A stretch of DNA of 64,000 nt from Dama dama (taxonomy: Eukaryota > Chordata > Mammalia > Artiodactyla > Cervidae). The notes below the pieces were generated by a model. It saw only the letters and a program-made list of their open reading frames with translations, was not told where the DNA came from and did no database searches. Made by a program: the position numbers and the translations under genes. The stretch spans positions 16,678,001 to 16,742,000 of the forward strand of contig NC_083714.1 of the NCBI RefSeq assembly GCF_033118175.1. Reading direction: 5' to 3'. Below, one piece after another: positions 23,110 to 35,486 of this stretch. Each line of letters begins with the position of its first letter. Positions within the stretch are counted from its first letter, which is position 1.

Positions 23110-23285
23110 ATGTAAGGGCTGGAAAGACCTTAAATAAATTATTTAGTCCAACTCTGTCAGTGAACAGAGGGGGAAGCTGAGGTCCAGAGAGGAGAAGTAT
23201 TCTGCCAAATATTACAGAGTGAGTTAAAAGCAGTGCCAGGGTAGAATCTAAGTGCCATTTTCAGGTTCTTTCCACTACTATTAAA
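23110..23285 (-). repeat. MIR SINE (antisense)
   Basis: GAAGCTGAGGTCCAGAGAGG, a diverged CTTGCCCAAGGTCAC segment and TTCTTTCCACTACTA follow antisense MIR order. Confidence 0.75.
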
Positions 23286-23604
23286 TATAATGCACTGATT
23301 TGTAGTGATGTTCAGATTCCCAACCTATTACTTATAGAAAGTTCCCGAAAGATAACTTTAGCACATGGTTTAATATGACTTTTCCATTTTGGTACCTAAT
23401 ACTGGACTATGAGCCATTAATGGAAACAGCGTATGCAAATGGATCATTTCCACCATTGCCACAACTAGGAAGAATATCTGTCAGTATACACCGAAAACAC
23501 ACAAATAATTGTTCACCTCCCTGCCCCTGCCCAGTTAACCTAATATACTCCCACATCCAGTGGATGCCTGTCCTACAGTTGGTATTTCTCAATCCAGGGA
23601 AGAC

Positions 23605-23745
23605 AGATGGCTAAGAGCACAGGATTTGGATCCCAACAGAGTTTGGAGACTTTTCCTACTGCTTACTAGCTGTGTAACCTTGCTCAAGTTACTTCATCTG
23701 CATGAGCCTATTTTGTTCCCGAGGTCACAAATGAATTACTAAAAT
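23605..23745 (+). repeat. MIR SINE
   Basis: TTACTAGCTGTGTAACCTTG, then TCAAGTTACTTCATCTGCAT, matches the MIR core. Confidence 0.8.
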
Positions 23746-24456
23746 ACTGGGCTCTTCTCAGTGTTGAGCTCCATAGGAATTACAAACAGTCTCATATCTA
23801 CCTCCCAAAGAGAATGGTTGACCCTGTTAGTGATTTTACTTATGGGATATCCACTTAATCTTTGCACTAAATTGCATAAAAGTTGTGGTGAAACTGGGAC
23901 AAATCACCAGGAGCAATTAACTTTTAACTGGCATTCCTGATGCTAAAGCACATTCCCTCTCACACATACTCCAGTTATCATTACTGTTCATTTGTCTATC
24001 ACTACAAGAGATCCTCACTATGACAGATTTTTACAGCTATAAAACCATTCCAAACACTTGCTCACACATACCCAATAACCCAGATGTTCAGCAGAGCCCT
24101 CAAACCTATTCAAGTCGAAGGTTGTCACTCAATCCCATCAGTGCCTCTGGTGTACCCACATTCTTCCAATTTCACATATCTGTCACTATAAATAATTGCT
24201 AAATACTGAAGTGGGCAAACTACTTGTGGACAGAAGAATTTACATGGTTTTCATGATGACAACTGGAAAGTTGCTACCCTACATAACCCTTATGTCTGAG
24301 AGTTCAAGGCACTCATGCAATCCGAAGCATGGGAGCTGTTTATAAACTTATGAGGGGGCAGTCTTTCTCCATTTTTCATACTGTGGATCTTTAATTTCCT
24401 CAGAGGTTAAATGGACTATGTACTCTCCTTCTACTTTGAATAAGAGCTATTATAAA

Positions 24457-24533
24457 TTGGGTTGGCCAATAAATTCATTTGAGTTTTTCAAAACATCTTA
24501 CAGAAAAGCCTGAACGAACTTTTTGACCAATCT
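24457..24533. mobile_element. Short mariner-type MITE (near-palindrome)
   Basis: The left end TTGGGTTGGCCAATAAATTC and the right end CTGAACGAACTTTTTGACCA are imperfect inverted repeats over about 32 bp, around a centre of roughly 12 nt. It is bordered by TA-rich DNA. This matches the miniature mariner elements common in cattle. Confidence 0.8.
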
Positions 24534-26302
24534 TATATATATATATATCATTAGGAGTTAAAATATGGCATCCTGGGATCTGTTAGGGCTGATGTCTCAG
24601 GCAGAAAAGAGGAGCTGAAATTTCATGTTGTCTAATCCAGTCCTCAAATTTTAAGGGGAAAATGACCATATTAATGTTCATCCTCATTGCCAGGACGTGT
24701 AAACCCAAGGCCTGGGAGGTGCTCTCTTTTAAAGACTGAATGCCCAGCTGTGAACTGGGCTTCCTCCCCCCAGCTCCCCTGGGTCCCACCAGCAACCTAG
24801 ACCTCTCTCTCAAACAAACCAGCCACTGACCTCTCTTCCACCTGTAGACTGAAAGGCCTCCCCATGCCCTGGACAGAACATGGCCTCCCAGGGGGCTCGC
24901 AGAAGGGGTGACCACGAGGTGCCTGGAAGAAGGCTCCAGAGTTGGATAAGCCCAGGATGGCAGTGGCCATGGCCACGACTGTGGGCTCCGCCTAGAGATA
25001 AATGGAGAAGAGGCAGCTGCCCTTCACATTCCCCAGGCTGGAAAAGGAAGCAGATTTCCGTGCACCGTGATGTTGGTAAAACCAAGGCAGTCCGACCCTG
25101 GCAGGTTTGCAAACACAAAGCAAGGCTTGGGCAGTCGTAAAAGAAGAGAAAGCCCTCCAGCCAACGAACTCCATCTGGATCTCAGCATCCGCCCACCATG
25201 AAAAAGCAGGACAGTATTAATGCTTGTGTGAATTTCCCCGAGAGTAGGGGACTGAAGAACGACGGGTATAGGATAGAGCTGGGGGAATGTCAGAGGAAGC
25301 AAACCTACACTCAAGACAGAGTAACTATAATAATGGTAATAAGGGTGTCAGCTGGGTGAGAGACACTATCCCCAGCTCCTTCCACTGACATATTAACCAG
25401 GAACAAGGCGCGTGCAGACAACAGAATCACATGATCCCATGGACGCCCTGACCTGCCTCCCTGCCCCTTCCCTCCCTTTGTCCTTCTCCTTCCTAAGACA
25501 ACCTGGGCCTCCGGGGTTCTGTGGAATAGGAGACCTGACAGACACGCGGGACAGAGGCCAGGGACCAAAATCAGCGTCTCCCCAAAGCTGGGGAAGATCC
25601 CCACCCAGAGACAGCTTGTGAGGACACAAATGGAAAGCAATCGAGCTGACACTGCAACTTCTATCCTGCCCCCTCGCTGACCGGAGCCCCCACTCTTCCC
25701 AGACACATGTCACCCCAACCCCCCACCCCAACCCCCAATGCACGCAAGACAGTCCTGACCTACACGTATGCAAGCTCCCCTATACACCCTCTCACCAGAT
25801 CAGGTGCCAACAGCCTGGAACCCAATTTATTCTCCCCACAGAAACTGCCTTTCCCAGGCTCTATGATGGTCACTCTCTGAAGCCTGGAGAGAGCTGCAAA
25901 TTCCTGATTGTTTCTCTTGCACAACCAACTCTGCTCTGAGCTACAGAGTTAGGTCACCCTTAGATTCCACTAAACAAGGATTTCAAGAAACCTCAGATCT
26001 GGGCACGATGTCAACAACTGAAAGGAGGTGGCTGCTTTACAAACAGAAAGGATTTGATTTTTAAAAGCAGTTGATAAATGTATAAACCCCGGCTGCAGAA
26101 AAGGCTCAGCACTTAGACAAAGATTCAACAAAGTTTTAATTCTTCAGATGGCTTGGCCTTGTTTCCCATCTGGAGTTCAGGGCATTCAGGATATTTATTT
26201 TTTAAGTGGGGAGGAGGGCATAGGGAAAATGAAGTAATAAAAAAGACTGTTTATAATATTGTGTTCATCTTAACAGCAAATATCTAGAATTTCACAGCAC
26301 CT

Positions 26303-26433
26303 CTGAAGAAGAAAATGGCAACCCACTCCAGTACTCTTGCCTGGAAAATCCCATGGATGGAGGAGCCTGGTGGGCTACAGTTCATGGGGTCGCAAAGAGG
26401 TGGACACAACTGAGCGTCTTCACTTCACTTCTG
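26303..26433 (+). repeat. Bov-A SINE, 5'-truncated
   Basis: AATGGCAACCCACTCCAGTA through GGAGCCTGGTGGGCTACAGT to TTCACTTCACTTC; one Bov-A monomer without the tRNA head. Confidence 0.88.
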
Positions 26434-26816
26434 AAGGTCAACAAAGGTTTTTTTGGATGACAATTTGCTCAAAGAGCTTGCTCTGAATCTTGATCTGTAA
26501 TTTGTGGATTAAGAACTAAGTATTTTGTCTTCTAATTGTTTGGTACTAGCAGCAGTTACTTGGAAAGGTATTCACAAACTGTCTAGCTAGTTGGTTTAAA
26601 GGAAATAAAGAAGGAAAAACGTGCCTCCACCTAAAATGGTACACTTATGGAATGCCATTCAAGGTCCTCCCCTTGGCAGGCATTCGTCAACACATGCCAC
26701 ACCCTCACCCCAAGCTCTGCAAAAAAATTTTATTGCCAGTTTGTCTGCTGCAGACCCAAAACTCACAAAGAGCATCTTCTGATTATGATTGTTTTAGGCT
26801 TGACTTTTCATTGAGC

Positions 26817-27018
26817 GTGGACTTTCCAGGTACCTCAGTGGTAAGGAATCTGCCTGCAATTCAGGAGGTACAGGTTTGATCCCTGGGTAAGGGAGATCCT
26901 CTGGAGAAGGGAATGGCAACCCCCCAGTATTCTTGCCTGGAGAATTCCATGGACAGAGGAGCCTGGCAGGCTACAGTCCATGGGATTGCAAAGAGACACA
27001 ACTGAGCATGCAGGCACA
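26817..27018 (+). repeat. Bov-tA SINE with target duplication
   Basis: A full sense Bov-tA is flanked by TTCATTGAGC at 26,807-26,816 and 27,019-27,028. Confidence 0.93.
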
Positions 27019-27042
27019 TTCATTGAGCATATCAAGCACCCT

Positions 27043-27112
27043 ATTTCTCTCCCATAGAGGGGGAAAAAAAAAAAACACCATTTCTCTCCCATAGAGAAAA
27101 AAAAAAACACAC
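27043..27112 (+). repeat. Tandem duplication of a 37-bp unit
   Basis: ATTTCTCTCCCATAGAG followed by an A-run and ACAC occurs at 27,043-27,059 and again at 27,080-27,096. Confidence 0.9.
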
Positions 27113-29117
27113 AAACTATTTCCGCAAACCTGTGTGTTAAAATACTGCTCAAGAGAAGATAATCAGCGTGGGCTCTACTGCTTTGGGGAGCAGAGCAAGA
27201 GATCCATAGATAACATAGGAGGGAGGAGAAAATACAAATCTCTTCCAGTTAAATATATGCAGCTAAGTTTCTCTGGTGGTTTAATCAGTATGGAAAGGGA
27301 AAAAAAAAAAACCCTCTTTGGGCTCCTTAGTATTTATTTAGGCAGATCAAAGGGCTTTTCCATCTAGCTTCAAACACTGTGGGAGTCATTTCAGATTGCA
27401 AACAATACTCCTGAATGAGTTCTGAAAATAGCTTTCCTGGGAAGGCAGGCCATGTGCTGAGCGGGGCTTGGATTCTGCTCCACACCCCAGCCAACACGTT
27501 CCCCTCCCACAAGGCAATACACACACATCCCATCCACATACAGGAGGGAGTCCCCCCAGACTCTTCCATGCTGATGAGAAGAAGAAAACAAAACCCTCCA
27601 GCTTCACTGACATGTTGCTGGCTTGCATGGGTCTCCACTAAGCTAAGCAGCCCAATGGACCAACCCCTCCCCGGGTCTTTCACTGGGCAGATGGGAATCG
27701 GATTCTTGCTCATTTAAACCGGAAGGGCCCTGTCCCTTGCCCCATTTCCTGTTCCAAGCCACTTATCAGAAGTTAGGCTCCTGCCCTTTGAAAGCTGCAC
27801 AGCAGAGGTTGAAAAGGGTTAGGAAATCAACCTGAGTTAAGGGAAAAAAAATCCTAAACTAGCAAAGTTAGGGGTGGAGCACAAAGTGAATTGCCTCTGG
27901 CTAAAAAACAGGACCTGAAGGTGAAAAAAGTAAAATACCAGGAAATGCCAGGTGCATTCTCTTACCTACACCCTACTCCACCCCTTGACTGCCTTCTTTC
28001 TCTCCTGAGTCACCCACTATACTTCAAGCCAAGAGACTCTTTCCCAAATGAGTAAGAGGGGACAGGAGACAAAAAGTTAGACATCAAAGAGATCACAGGC
28101 CTCGTCTGGGGGCTGCCTATAGAAGAAAGCCACCCATAATTACCCATGGTAATCAGGCAGGAATACCACATATAACTGTCATCATTTTTGCCCAACACTG
28201 AAACCTTCCCTCTGTCCCATACGCTGAAATACTCCTGACTGGAGACATGGCCCCAATAGGAACAATGAACAGAATCAAGGAATCATAAGGTCTAGTTGAT
28301 ACAGCAATAAGTCAACAGGCCCCTGAATAATTCAGAACTATATTTAGGGATTAGTGACTACTCAAAACAGTCCTCCTGAACTAATGGCAAGTTGTACAGA
28401 AGCCATGGGAATATTTTTTTCTTCTGCATTTTAGCATTTGACCAAAACTTCTGTACAATATGAGGTGAATTTAACTTAGATGTTAAGTCACCGGCAACTA
28501 CTAAACTCACTACAGAAGAAAGCTTAAGCAGCCCAGACTTCAGGAACTGCAAGGAAGTACGTGGCTAGTCACATGCTGAACCTGCACATATACAGTTTTC
28601 CCAACAATAATATCCAGATGTTTGTTTATAGTGTCTGAGCGAATCATGGTAATTCTGCAGAAAGATTTGTTTGCAGAAATTAGTGAAAAGAATATTGTGG
28701 AAGAGAATAAATGAAAGTGATAGGATATTCCAGACTCAAGTGCAAGATAATTTACCTCCCCTCAAAGGAGGGCTTAATAACGCACAAGAAGAAGAACACT
28801 GACTCTTCCTTCAATCTCCCAGGAGACCGGACAGTGAAATGCTACTGAAATCAAGACTTATGCTCCCGTTCAGCCACTAGGCAGTTGAGGCCATGCTCAA
28901 CCTATAAAGTCAAGGGTATGTTAATTACACGACTAACGATGGCTGAAGAAGGCTACACTTTCAGGCTGGCAGGACATTTACTAAGCCAAGGACCGGCCAT
29001 GCATTGCAGAGTTTGTTACACCAAATGCCTGCCCATTACTTCCCTTAAGGTTCCCAACACACAGCAGAAGCTGGTTGGGGATGAGGTCAGGGAATGACAG
29101 AAAGGGAACTGTCTTAC

Positions 29118-29989
29118 CTGGCTGCTCCATACTCAGGGGGATGCTGATACCTCATCAGTTGCCCCTCTGTTCTCCCTGGCTGGTTCAGACGATGCTCACT
29201 ATAGTAGTGCCCTGGCTCTTGGGGCTTGCACACTACAGATTGGGGTGGCATGCCCTTGAAGGGATACTCTGGTGGGGGGCCTCGGTGTTCCATGCCCTTC
29301 AGGCTATGCTGGCTGGGAGGTGGCCCTTGGGCCTTGTAGAAATCACTGGAACTTGTGGGATTCTTGTACATGTCATTGGGTTGTGGTGGGGAGAGGGGAG
29401 CGCTGGTAACAGGCGGATGGGCCTTAACTCCGCTGGTAGCCAGTGACATCTGCATGAGTCGTTCACTCAGGGAGCGAACGTGTCCTTGCTTAAGATCTCT
29501 GAGTCCTTCATCCTGGTGCATCTTTCCAGGATTGAGCCGCTGAACTGATGGGCGTCCCTCAGTCCTCATCTTCTGGTTGGTCACTCCAGTGACATAGAAG
29601 GCAGCTCCGACACTGGCATGCTGTTGGCCCCGAAAATACTGGGACTGGACCTTGGCTTCCTCATAGGTCGGGAGTTCTTCATTATTCTGCATCCGAGGAG
29701 ACAGCTGTTTCTCCATGATGATGTTTTCTGACTGGATTTCCTGCCCCTGAGGTTCCTGCCGGGCAGCATGAGCCACAAGCTGTTGGTGGTGATCTTGGGG
29801 ACTCAACACATCATTCTGAGGGCCTGGGTTCCCACTGCCACTGGGGAAAGGAGGGCCGTTCCCTGTGGCTTGCTGGTGTATGGCAAGCAGGTTGCGATTC
29901 TCACTGGGATTGCCATAGCGAAGCTGCTCTTGTAGCAGACGCTGCAACACCGTAGTTCCTCCACTTGGCTGTTCATCAGAATTTCTCAT
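29118..29989 (-). CDS. AMOT: AMOT (angiomotin p130) first coding exon, residues 1-291
   Basis: This exon encodes the N-terminal region specific to angiomotin p130. In the known protein this region binds F-actin, YAP/TAZ and NEDD4-family ligases, and so links cell junctions to Hippo signalling. The start MRNSDEQPSGG matches the family start, and the ATG has G at -3. Visible motifs are a tankyrase-type RQEPQG (77-82), LPTY (106-109), a LATS-type HVRSLS with Ser175, PPEY (239-242) and PPEY (284-287). These positions match those I recall for human p130. The exon extends 5' to 30,007, where a pyrimidine-rich tract ending CACAAG is the acceptor, leaving 18 nt of 5'UTR before the ATG. The donor is GCAGCCAG|GTAAGA. 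The exon ends after two bases of a codon (AG), completed by G from the next exon to give Arg291. The identification is by remembered family sequence, not a database search. Confidence 0.97.
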
Positions 29990-30007
29990 CTCTATTGCTG
30001 GTGGTGC
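29990..30007 (-). other. AMOT: AMOT 5'UTR part of the first coding exon
   Basis: Eighteen bases lie between the inferred acceptor (pyrimidine tract then CACAAG) and the ATG. The rest of the 5'UTR must come from one or more upstream noncoding exons, presumably in the CpG-rich region near 47 kb. Confidence 0.8.
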
Positions 30008-30743
30008 CTTGTGAAGAGAGAGAGAAATTGGGCACCTGGGCTGCCCTTGACCTGGGAAGGGGAAACAGGAAGCTTAACACCCAGTTGATGGATAAATCAG
30101 TCCTCTAAAGGGGGAGAAAATGAGTATTTGGGGGTGAGGATTTTTCTGCAGAGATCAAGTAGAGAACTGAATCTAGAATTAATCAGTTAATTGTTGGCCA
30201 CTTCTGGCTCTAGCATTGACATGAGGAGGAACTTGGAGGCATACGAGTCCTCTGTTTCCTCTTTTACTTTTAGCCTGGGTTAAGTATTCACTCTTAACTC
30301 CTAAAAGGACTGGGGAAACCTGAAGCAGTCAAGTGAGGTGGTCAGAGAGTGCAATTTTCCTAGGCCCTTATCAAGTTCATCTCTCTGTATTCTATTGAAA
30401 TGAAAAATTCAACTCTTAAGGTTGTGGTAGTGGGGGCAGGAAATTACCCCATAGGCAGGATCTGTAAAACAGTTCAGCATGTGGAGGGAGCTACAAAATG
30501 TCAAATGATAACTAAGATAAATAAAAAGTGATGAGAGAGCTTGGTTGTACCAGATAAAAATGATCTCTGCTTGATGCAAATCTTTTTCTCTGATCTCATA
30601 AAACTCTGAAACATATCTTTTTTAAAAAAATCCTTTTTGTATTGTCCATTTTGGATGCTCCTTGGCTTAATAAGAGAAGAGCTTGGGATAATTGTTATTG
30701 ACAAAGTTTCTCTTTCAGCCATCCAGGAATAGTCATTGAGCAT

Positions 30744-30764
30744 TTGTTGTTGTTGTTGTTGTTG
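30744..30764 (+). repeat. (TTG)n microsatellite
   Basis: About seven TTG/GTT units in AMOT intron 1. Confidence 0.9.
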
Positions 30765-32129
30765 TGTACCAGGAGTTAAAAGGGGAAGCCCTCTTTCATT
30801 TGAAGTGTGCCTCTGACAGTAGTATAGTATCCACAAATTCATTAGAAGCTCATTAAATCTTTGGACAGAATCTGTCTGTCATGTTAAGTCCTGCAATTTG
30901 ATACTAAGCTTCAGTAGTGAAAACTTTCACCCCAAGGATCTTAAGTAGTGTTGGAGAATGGACATGATGTCACACCAAGTCACAATTAGGTCAACCTAAT
31001 CAGCCTCAGGTTCCTAGAGGAGAACTTTGGACTCCTGGCTTCCAGGTCCTGATTTCTATGATATGAAATAGTTTCCAGTGTCTCTGGAAACATGATCCCC
31101 TTTGCCTTCAGTCTTACAGGGACTGACCCAGAAGATGTGTGTGGTAGCTGGAGAAAGGTCATCCCCCTTCCTTTTCTACTTTTCTGATTACTGCTACCTG
31201 GTTTCTAATTGTTCTATTGAGCAGTTTGACTCCACAGTTAACCTTCCAGAGGCCCCCTTTAAATCCCATTTATCAGATTCTTGGGGGAAGCATATACCAA
31301 GGGGCTGAGCAACCTGCCCTTAAGTCCCCTTTCCCTCCCTGCCAATGACCCTCAGGGACTCCTGTGTTTCAACTGTCAGACCGAGATTTTCTATTAGGCT
31401 GACAAGTATAACACAAATCTCTCTTGGTGCCTTAAACTGGAAAGATGATTACCAAATTACTTCTCCTCTGTCAAAAGAAAAATAGAAATGGGAGTGTGTA
31501 TGGTTAAAACAACACCACTCAGAAACCCCTCCTGCAAGGCAGGGAGATCCAGACAGTGAGCTGCCCCAGACTCTAAAGAGCACACCACCCCCTCCCACCC
31601 CACACCCACCCCACCCCACACACACACAGGCTCACACACACACACCAGCACCCACACACACTGATGGTCCATACCTATTTCTGCTTTCTTTTAGGCTTAA
31701 AGCCTTGCTCAGGATAGGGAATTCTTGCTTATGAGCAGCTCCAGAAACCGCAACAGTAGATTCCCTCTGCCCTAACACTCAGGTTCAGGGTAAGCGTCGC
31801 CAAGAGTCCAACCACTGGTCACTCTGAAATGGTCAGGAGGGGGAGGGGGAGAAACAAAAATGTCGTTTCTATTTTGCCACCAATGGCCAACAGTTAACCA
31901 AACCAGTTCTTCCAAGGGGATGACTTCTCCTCCCGTTTTGTTTTGTTGTTGTTGTTTTGCCTTTTATGTGAGTGGCAGAGTCCATTTCCACAAGGACAAA
32001 AGGCAATCTCACTCTGGTGGCTGTATTCAGGAGGTCAGCCAGTCTCCTGGAGATGGAAATGTGTAAGATGGCTCTGTCATAGCCTCACAGCCGTCAGGAG
32101 CTGCTGCTTCCATTCTGAGTTGGAATGGT

Positions 32130-32326
32130 GGTTTAGTCACTAAGTCGTGTCTGACTCTTGTGACACCATGGACTGTAGCCCACCAGGCTTCTCTGTCCAT
32201 AGGATTTTCCAGGCAAGAATACTGGAGTGGGTTGCCATTTCCTTCTCCAGGGGATCTTCCCAACCCAGGGATCGAAGCCAGGTCTCCTGCACTGCAGGCA
32301 GATTCTTTACCGATTGAGCTACCATG
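32130..32326 (-). repeat. Bov-tA SINE with 13-bp target duplication
   Basis: An antisense Bov-tA is flanked by GAGTTGGAATGGT at 32,117-32,129 and 32,327-32,339. Confidence 0.95.
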
Positions 32327-32559
32327 GAGTTGGAATGGTAGGTGATGACAAAAGCTGTACCTATCATCACCTTGAGAATGCGACCTTTAAACTGCTATCA
32401 ATAGCAGGGGAGATGAGTTGGGCTCACTGGCCCACATCCCAGAAGGGAAAACAGTCATCAAAAGGTAGATTTTAGTCAAAAAAGAACACCCGGTGAAGCT
32501 CCCGATTAATGGCTACAGTCTCAGAGGGCCAGAAGAAAATCCCAACTTCTTGTCAACCA

Positions 32560-32695
32560 AGTCATTGAGTATTTGTTGCATCCCGGCTATTCCAGATATT
32601 TGCCAGCCTCGCGCTAGACACAATGAGGGATAGAAAGGACACACAATATATAGTTCCTGCCCTCATAGAGCTTACAATCTGTTCAACAGTCCACC
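32560..32695 (+). repeat. Ancient interspersed repeat, family not assigned
   Basis: GAGTATTTGTTGCATCCCGG ... CCTGCCCTCATAGAGCTTAC resembles the same old repeat seen at 17,460 and 55,865. Confidence 0.4.
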
Positions 32696-34744
32696 CATTC
32701 TTACTGGCGTAGCAAGTGACAGCCCTTCTTCAGCAGCAACTCTTCTCTGAGAAGATGGCTCCACTTGCTTTCTCAGTGCTTCCACTGCCCCAGTATCTCC
32801 ACGAAAGGAAACTACTAGACTCACATTATAGAGACTAGATGCAAATGCCCACCAGATATGGATTTGAGATAGTCCTCACTTCGAATGACTCCTCTGACCC
32901 TCAGCAATAAGCCCTGCAGGTCCAACCAAAATGGTTATGAAACTGAGGGGTTGAGGTGAGAGGCACATGATCTACATTCCTATTTTCTGCCCTGGACTAG
33001 CCATGACTCACTCATATCACTTAAAGGAAAGCCTTTAATCTGCACCAGGGACGCCATTTGAGGAGCAAAGCAATGCAAAGGAAGCACACCCGCGTCCCCA
33101 TGCTTTGGGAGCATATCCAAAACATCCAAGTTGAAAAAAAAATCTACAAAACCGCACGATGATTAATTTAACATTATTTCCTTGCAATGTTGCCAAAAAT
33201 AAAGTGAACAGATATAGAATGAACAAACACGGATATTTGTCTTTCCATCTTGTCTCGGTCCAATATATAATGACAATCAAAAAGCAAAGTCATCTCCAGT
33301 ATGCAAGGTAATTGTTTTAGGGTGTCTCCCCTAATTTCAAAAGCAGAGAAACAACTTCTAATTGGAATCAAAGCTGGGCTGTTAACAGAGCTATGGTAAA
33401 TAACTGCTGTGTTTCTATTGTCCAATTTTGAACAAAACAGTTGTCTTTTTTTTTTTTCCAAACGAAACACACAGAAAACAGGCTTTTAAACTTGAGCTCC
33501 TGGTAAGAAACCACCACGACTCTTTTCCAGGACTATTTAGATTCTTCATACTGATTTTGACTGGCTTGCTCCTGACACCCAGTTCCTCACCAAGAAAACT
33601 TATCCAACATCTTGCTCTCTTCCTTCAATTTTGTCCCCTCTCCTCCATATCCTTTTCAAAACCCAAATCAGTTTGTGTCAACCAGACAGACTGTCCCTTC
33701 CCAGCACCCCGCCCCCTGGCCTTTTTGTTTAAGAGAAAAGCTTTGCTGATTCCTTTCCAGTTTACCGATTTTTTTCCCCTACAAAACTTATGTTCATCTA
33801 CATGTTCAGAGTCACATAAGAAGGAAACACTACTCCATTTTTTTATTAGAGAAAAGATAGGAAGATTCCTTGTCTCATGCGCAAGAACTAAAATAGTATG
33901 AACTCTGCAACCTTTCATCTGCCCACAGCTTTAATCATGCCACTGCCAGGGGTCTGACATCATCTTCAATCAATAAAATAACTTTGTTTCTCCTATACAA
34001 ACAGACTTTCCCTGAGGATATTTGATAAGAGAAGAAAGGATTTCCGTGGTTCTCTCTTTAAAAATGCAATTTGAATCTATATATTCAACTCTCTTGTAAC
34101 AATAACAGGGTAGCAGGGCCAAGATAAGTTCTCACTGCATTTGCAGTCATCGGCCACTCCCAGTGTACCTGAGAGGGTGAGCCGAAATGAAACACGTTTG
34201 TGACAACCAAGGTGTTTCCCAAGCTAAGTCCCAGAAAAGCAGCCTTACAACATGGCCAGGACACACCAAATTCCCACCCTTCACATAAATTTTGAAATCT
34301 GCCTATAAGATCTTCTTTCTATCCCTTCTACCTCCTCCACCGATTCTGCCCTCACCCCTCACTCTACCAACCAGGATGAAGAATCTGAGTCTAGGGAACC
34401 TGTTTCTCTGCTAAATCTTGGTCAACTTGTTTCATACCATTTTACTTCCAGCTAAATGGAAAGAAGCCAGTTCAAAGTTTCCCCTATATCTGTGTGCATG
34501 TATTTGTGCATAAGACACACACACAAACACACAACCTCCCACACAAAGATGCCAAACAGGCCATTGAATTCTCTCATGTCCTCTCACATTGGTCCATATT
34601 GTGGCCTGAAGTGTTCTAGAGAACACCTTTCCCAAGAGTCTTGAAATGCAAGCTACTAATTTACTTCCTTTGGGAGGTAAGAAACAATGGTCCCTTTGCA
34701 GGTTATCCCTAAAACTTTCCATGGGTAATGGGCAGGCAGTATAA

Positions 34745-34995
34745 ATATCATGATTAAGAGCCTGGGTCCAGAACCACACTGCCCAAATCCAAATCCTGGA
34801 TCTATGGTTTACTAACTGACCTCGCCCATGTCTCTCAATCTCCCCAAGTCTCAATTTCATCATCTGCAAAATAGGGCTAACGGTGCTCATACCTCATATG
34901 GTTGTTACGAAGATTAAGGGAAGTAGTCTATGTAAAGTGCTAACCTTGGAGGCCAGTACATAGTAAAGGCTCAATAAAAGTTAGCTATTACTATT
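34745..34995 (+). repeat. MIR SINE
   Basis: AAATCCTGGATCTATGGTTT, CATCATCTGCAAAATAGGGC, TTGTTACGAAGATTAAGGGA and AAAGGCTCAATAAAAGTTAG preserve nearly the whole MIR order. Confidence 0.88.
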
Positions 34996-35114
34996 ACTAT
35001 TTCAAAGTGGTCTTTTTCTAGAAGAGTACAGTTATTTTATGAAGTAAGTTTTTTTTTTAAACCTTTTATCTGCAACTCAAATCTTCTATGCCCACATCCT
35101 TAAATAAGTGAAGG

Positions 35115-35251
35115 CCAGAACTAGAAAGACTCTTGGGAGACCATCTGGTAGTCTAACCCTCTCTTTCTAAAGATGAATATGTCAGAGTTTAAAAGTGATC
35201 AGAGCCAGGGCCAGAATGCAGGTTTTATTATTCCTAGGGTAATAGCACTTC
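35115..35251 (-). repeat. MIR SINE (antisense)
   Basis: GGAGACCATCTGGTAGTCTA ... CAGAATGCAGGTTTTATTAT matches antisense MIR. It is cut at its end by the Bov-tA insertion. Confidence 0.6.
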
Positions 35252-35264
35252 CACTACAATATAT

Positions 35265-35486
35265 GGGCTTCCCAAGTGGCGCTAGTGGTAAAGAACCCGC
35301 CTGCCAATGCAGGAGACATAAGAGAGGGTTGATCCCTGGGTCAGGAAGATCCCAGGGAGAAGGAAATGGCAACCCACTCCAGGATTCTTGCCCAGAGAAT
35401 CCCATGGACAGAGGAGCCTGGCAGGCTACAGTCCACAGGGTTGCAAAGAGTTAGATATGACTGAAGCAACTTAGCATGCACATTCG
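35265..35486 (+). repeat. Bov-tA SINE with 13-bp target duplication
   Basis: A sense Bov-tA is flanked by CACTACAATATAT at 35,252-35,264 and 35,487-35,499. Confidence 0.95.

Larger units (their letters stand above)
22452..29117 (-). other. AMOT: AMOT intron 2
   Basis: It contains an antisense MIR, a sense MIR, a short mariner MITE and two plus-strand Bov SINEs. A repeat-free segment at about 24,700-25,800 is richer in G+C than its surroundings and might hold the start of the short p80 transcript. The stretch 27,120-29,117 shows no recognised repeat. Confidence 0.85.

Noticed and set aside
25311..25773. Overlapping minus-strand ORFs of about 130 codons in intron 2
   Set aside because: They come from a GC-richer segment with few stops; composition is not protein-like and no family was recognised.
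29075..29543. Plus-strand ORFs opposite AMOT exon 2
   Set aside because: They are frame shadows of a strongly coding exon, with no independent start, splice or family support.
33428..33901. 157-codon plus-strand ORF in intron 1
   Set aside because: Begins in a poly-T tract and is Phe/Leu/Ser-rich as expected from pyrimidine-rich DNA; no family support.
34432..34890. 152-codon minus-strand ORF in intron 1
   Set aside because: It overlaps an antisense-read MIR and a CA-rich tract; no recognisable domain.
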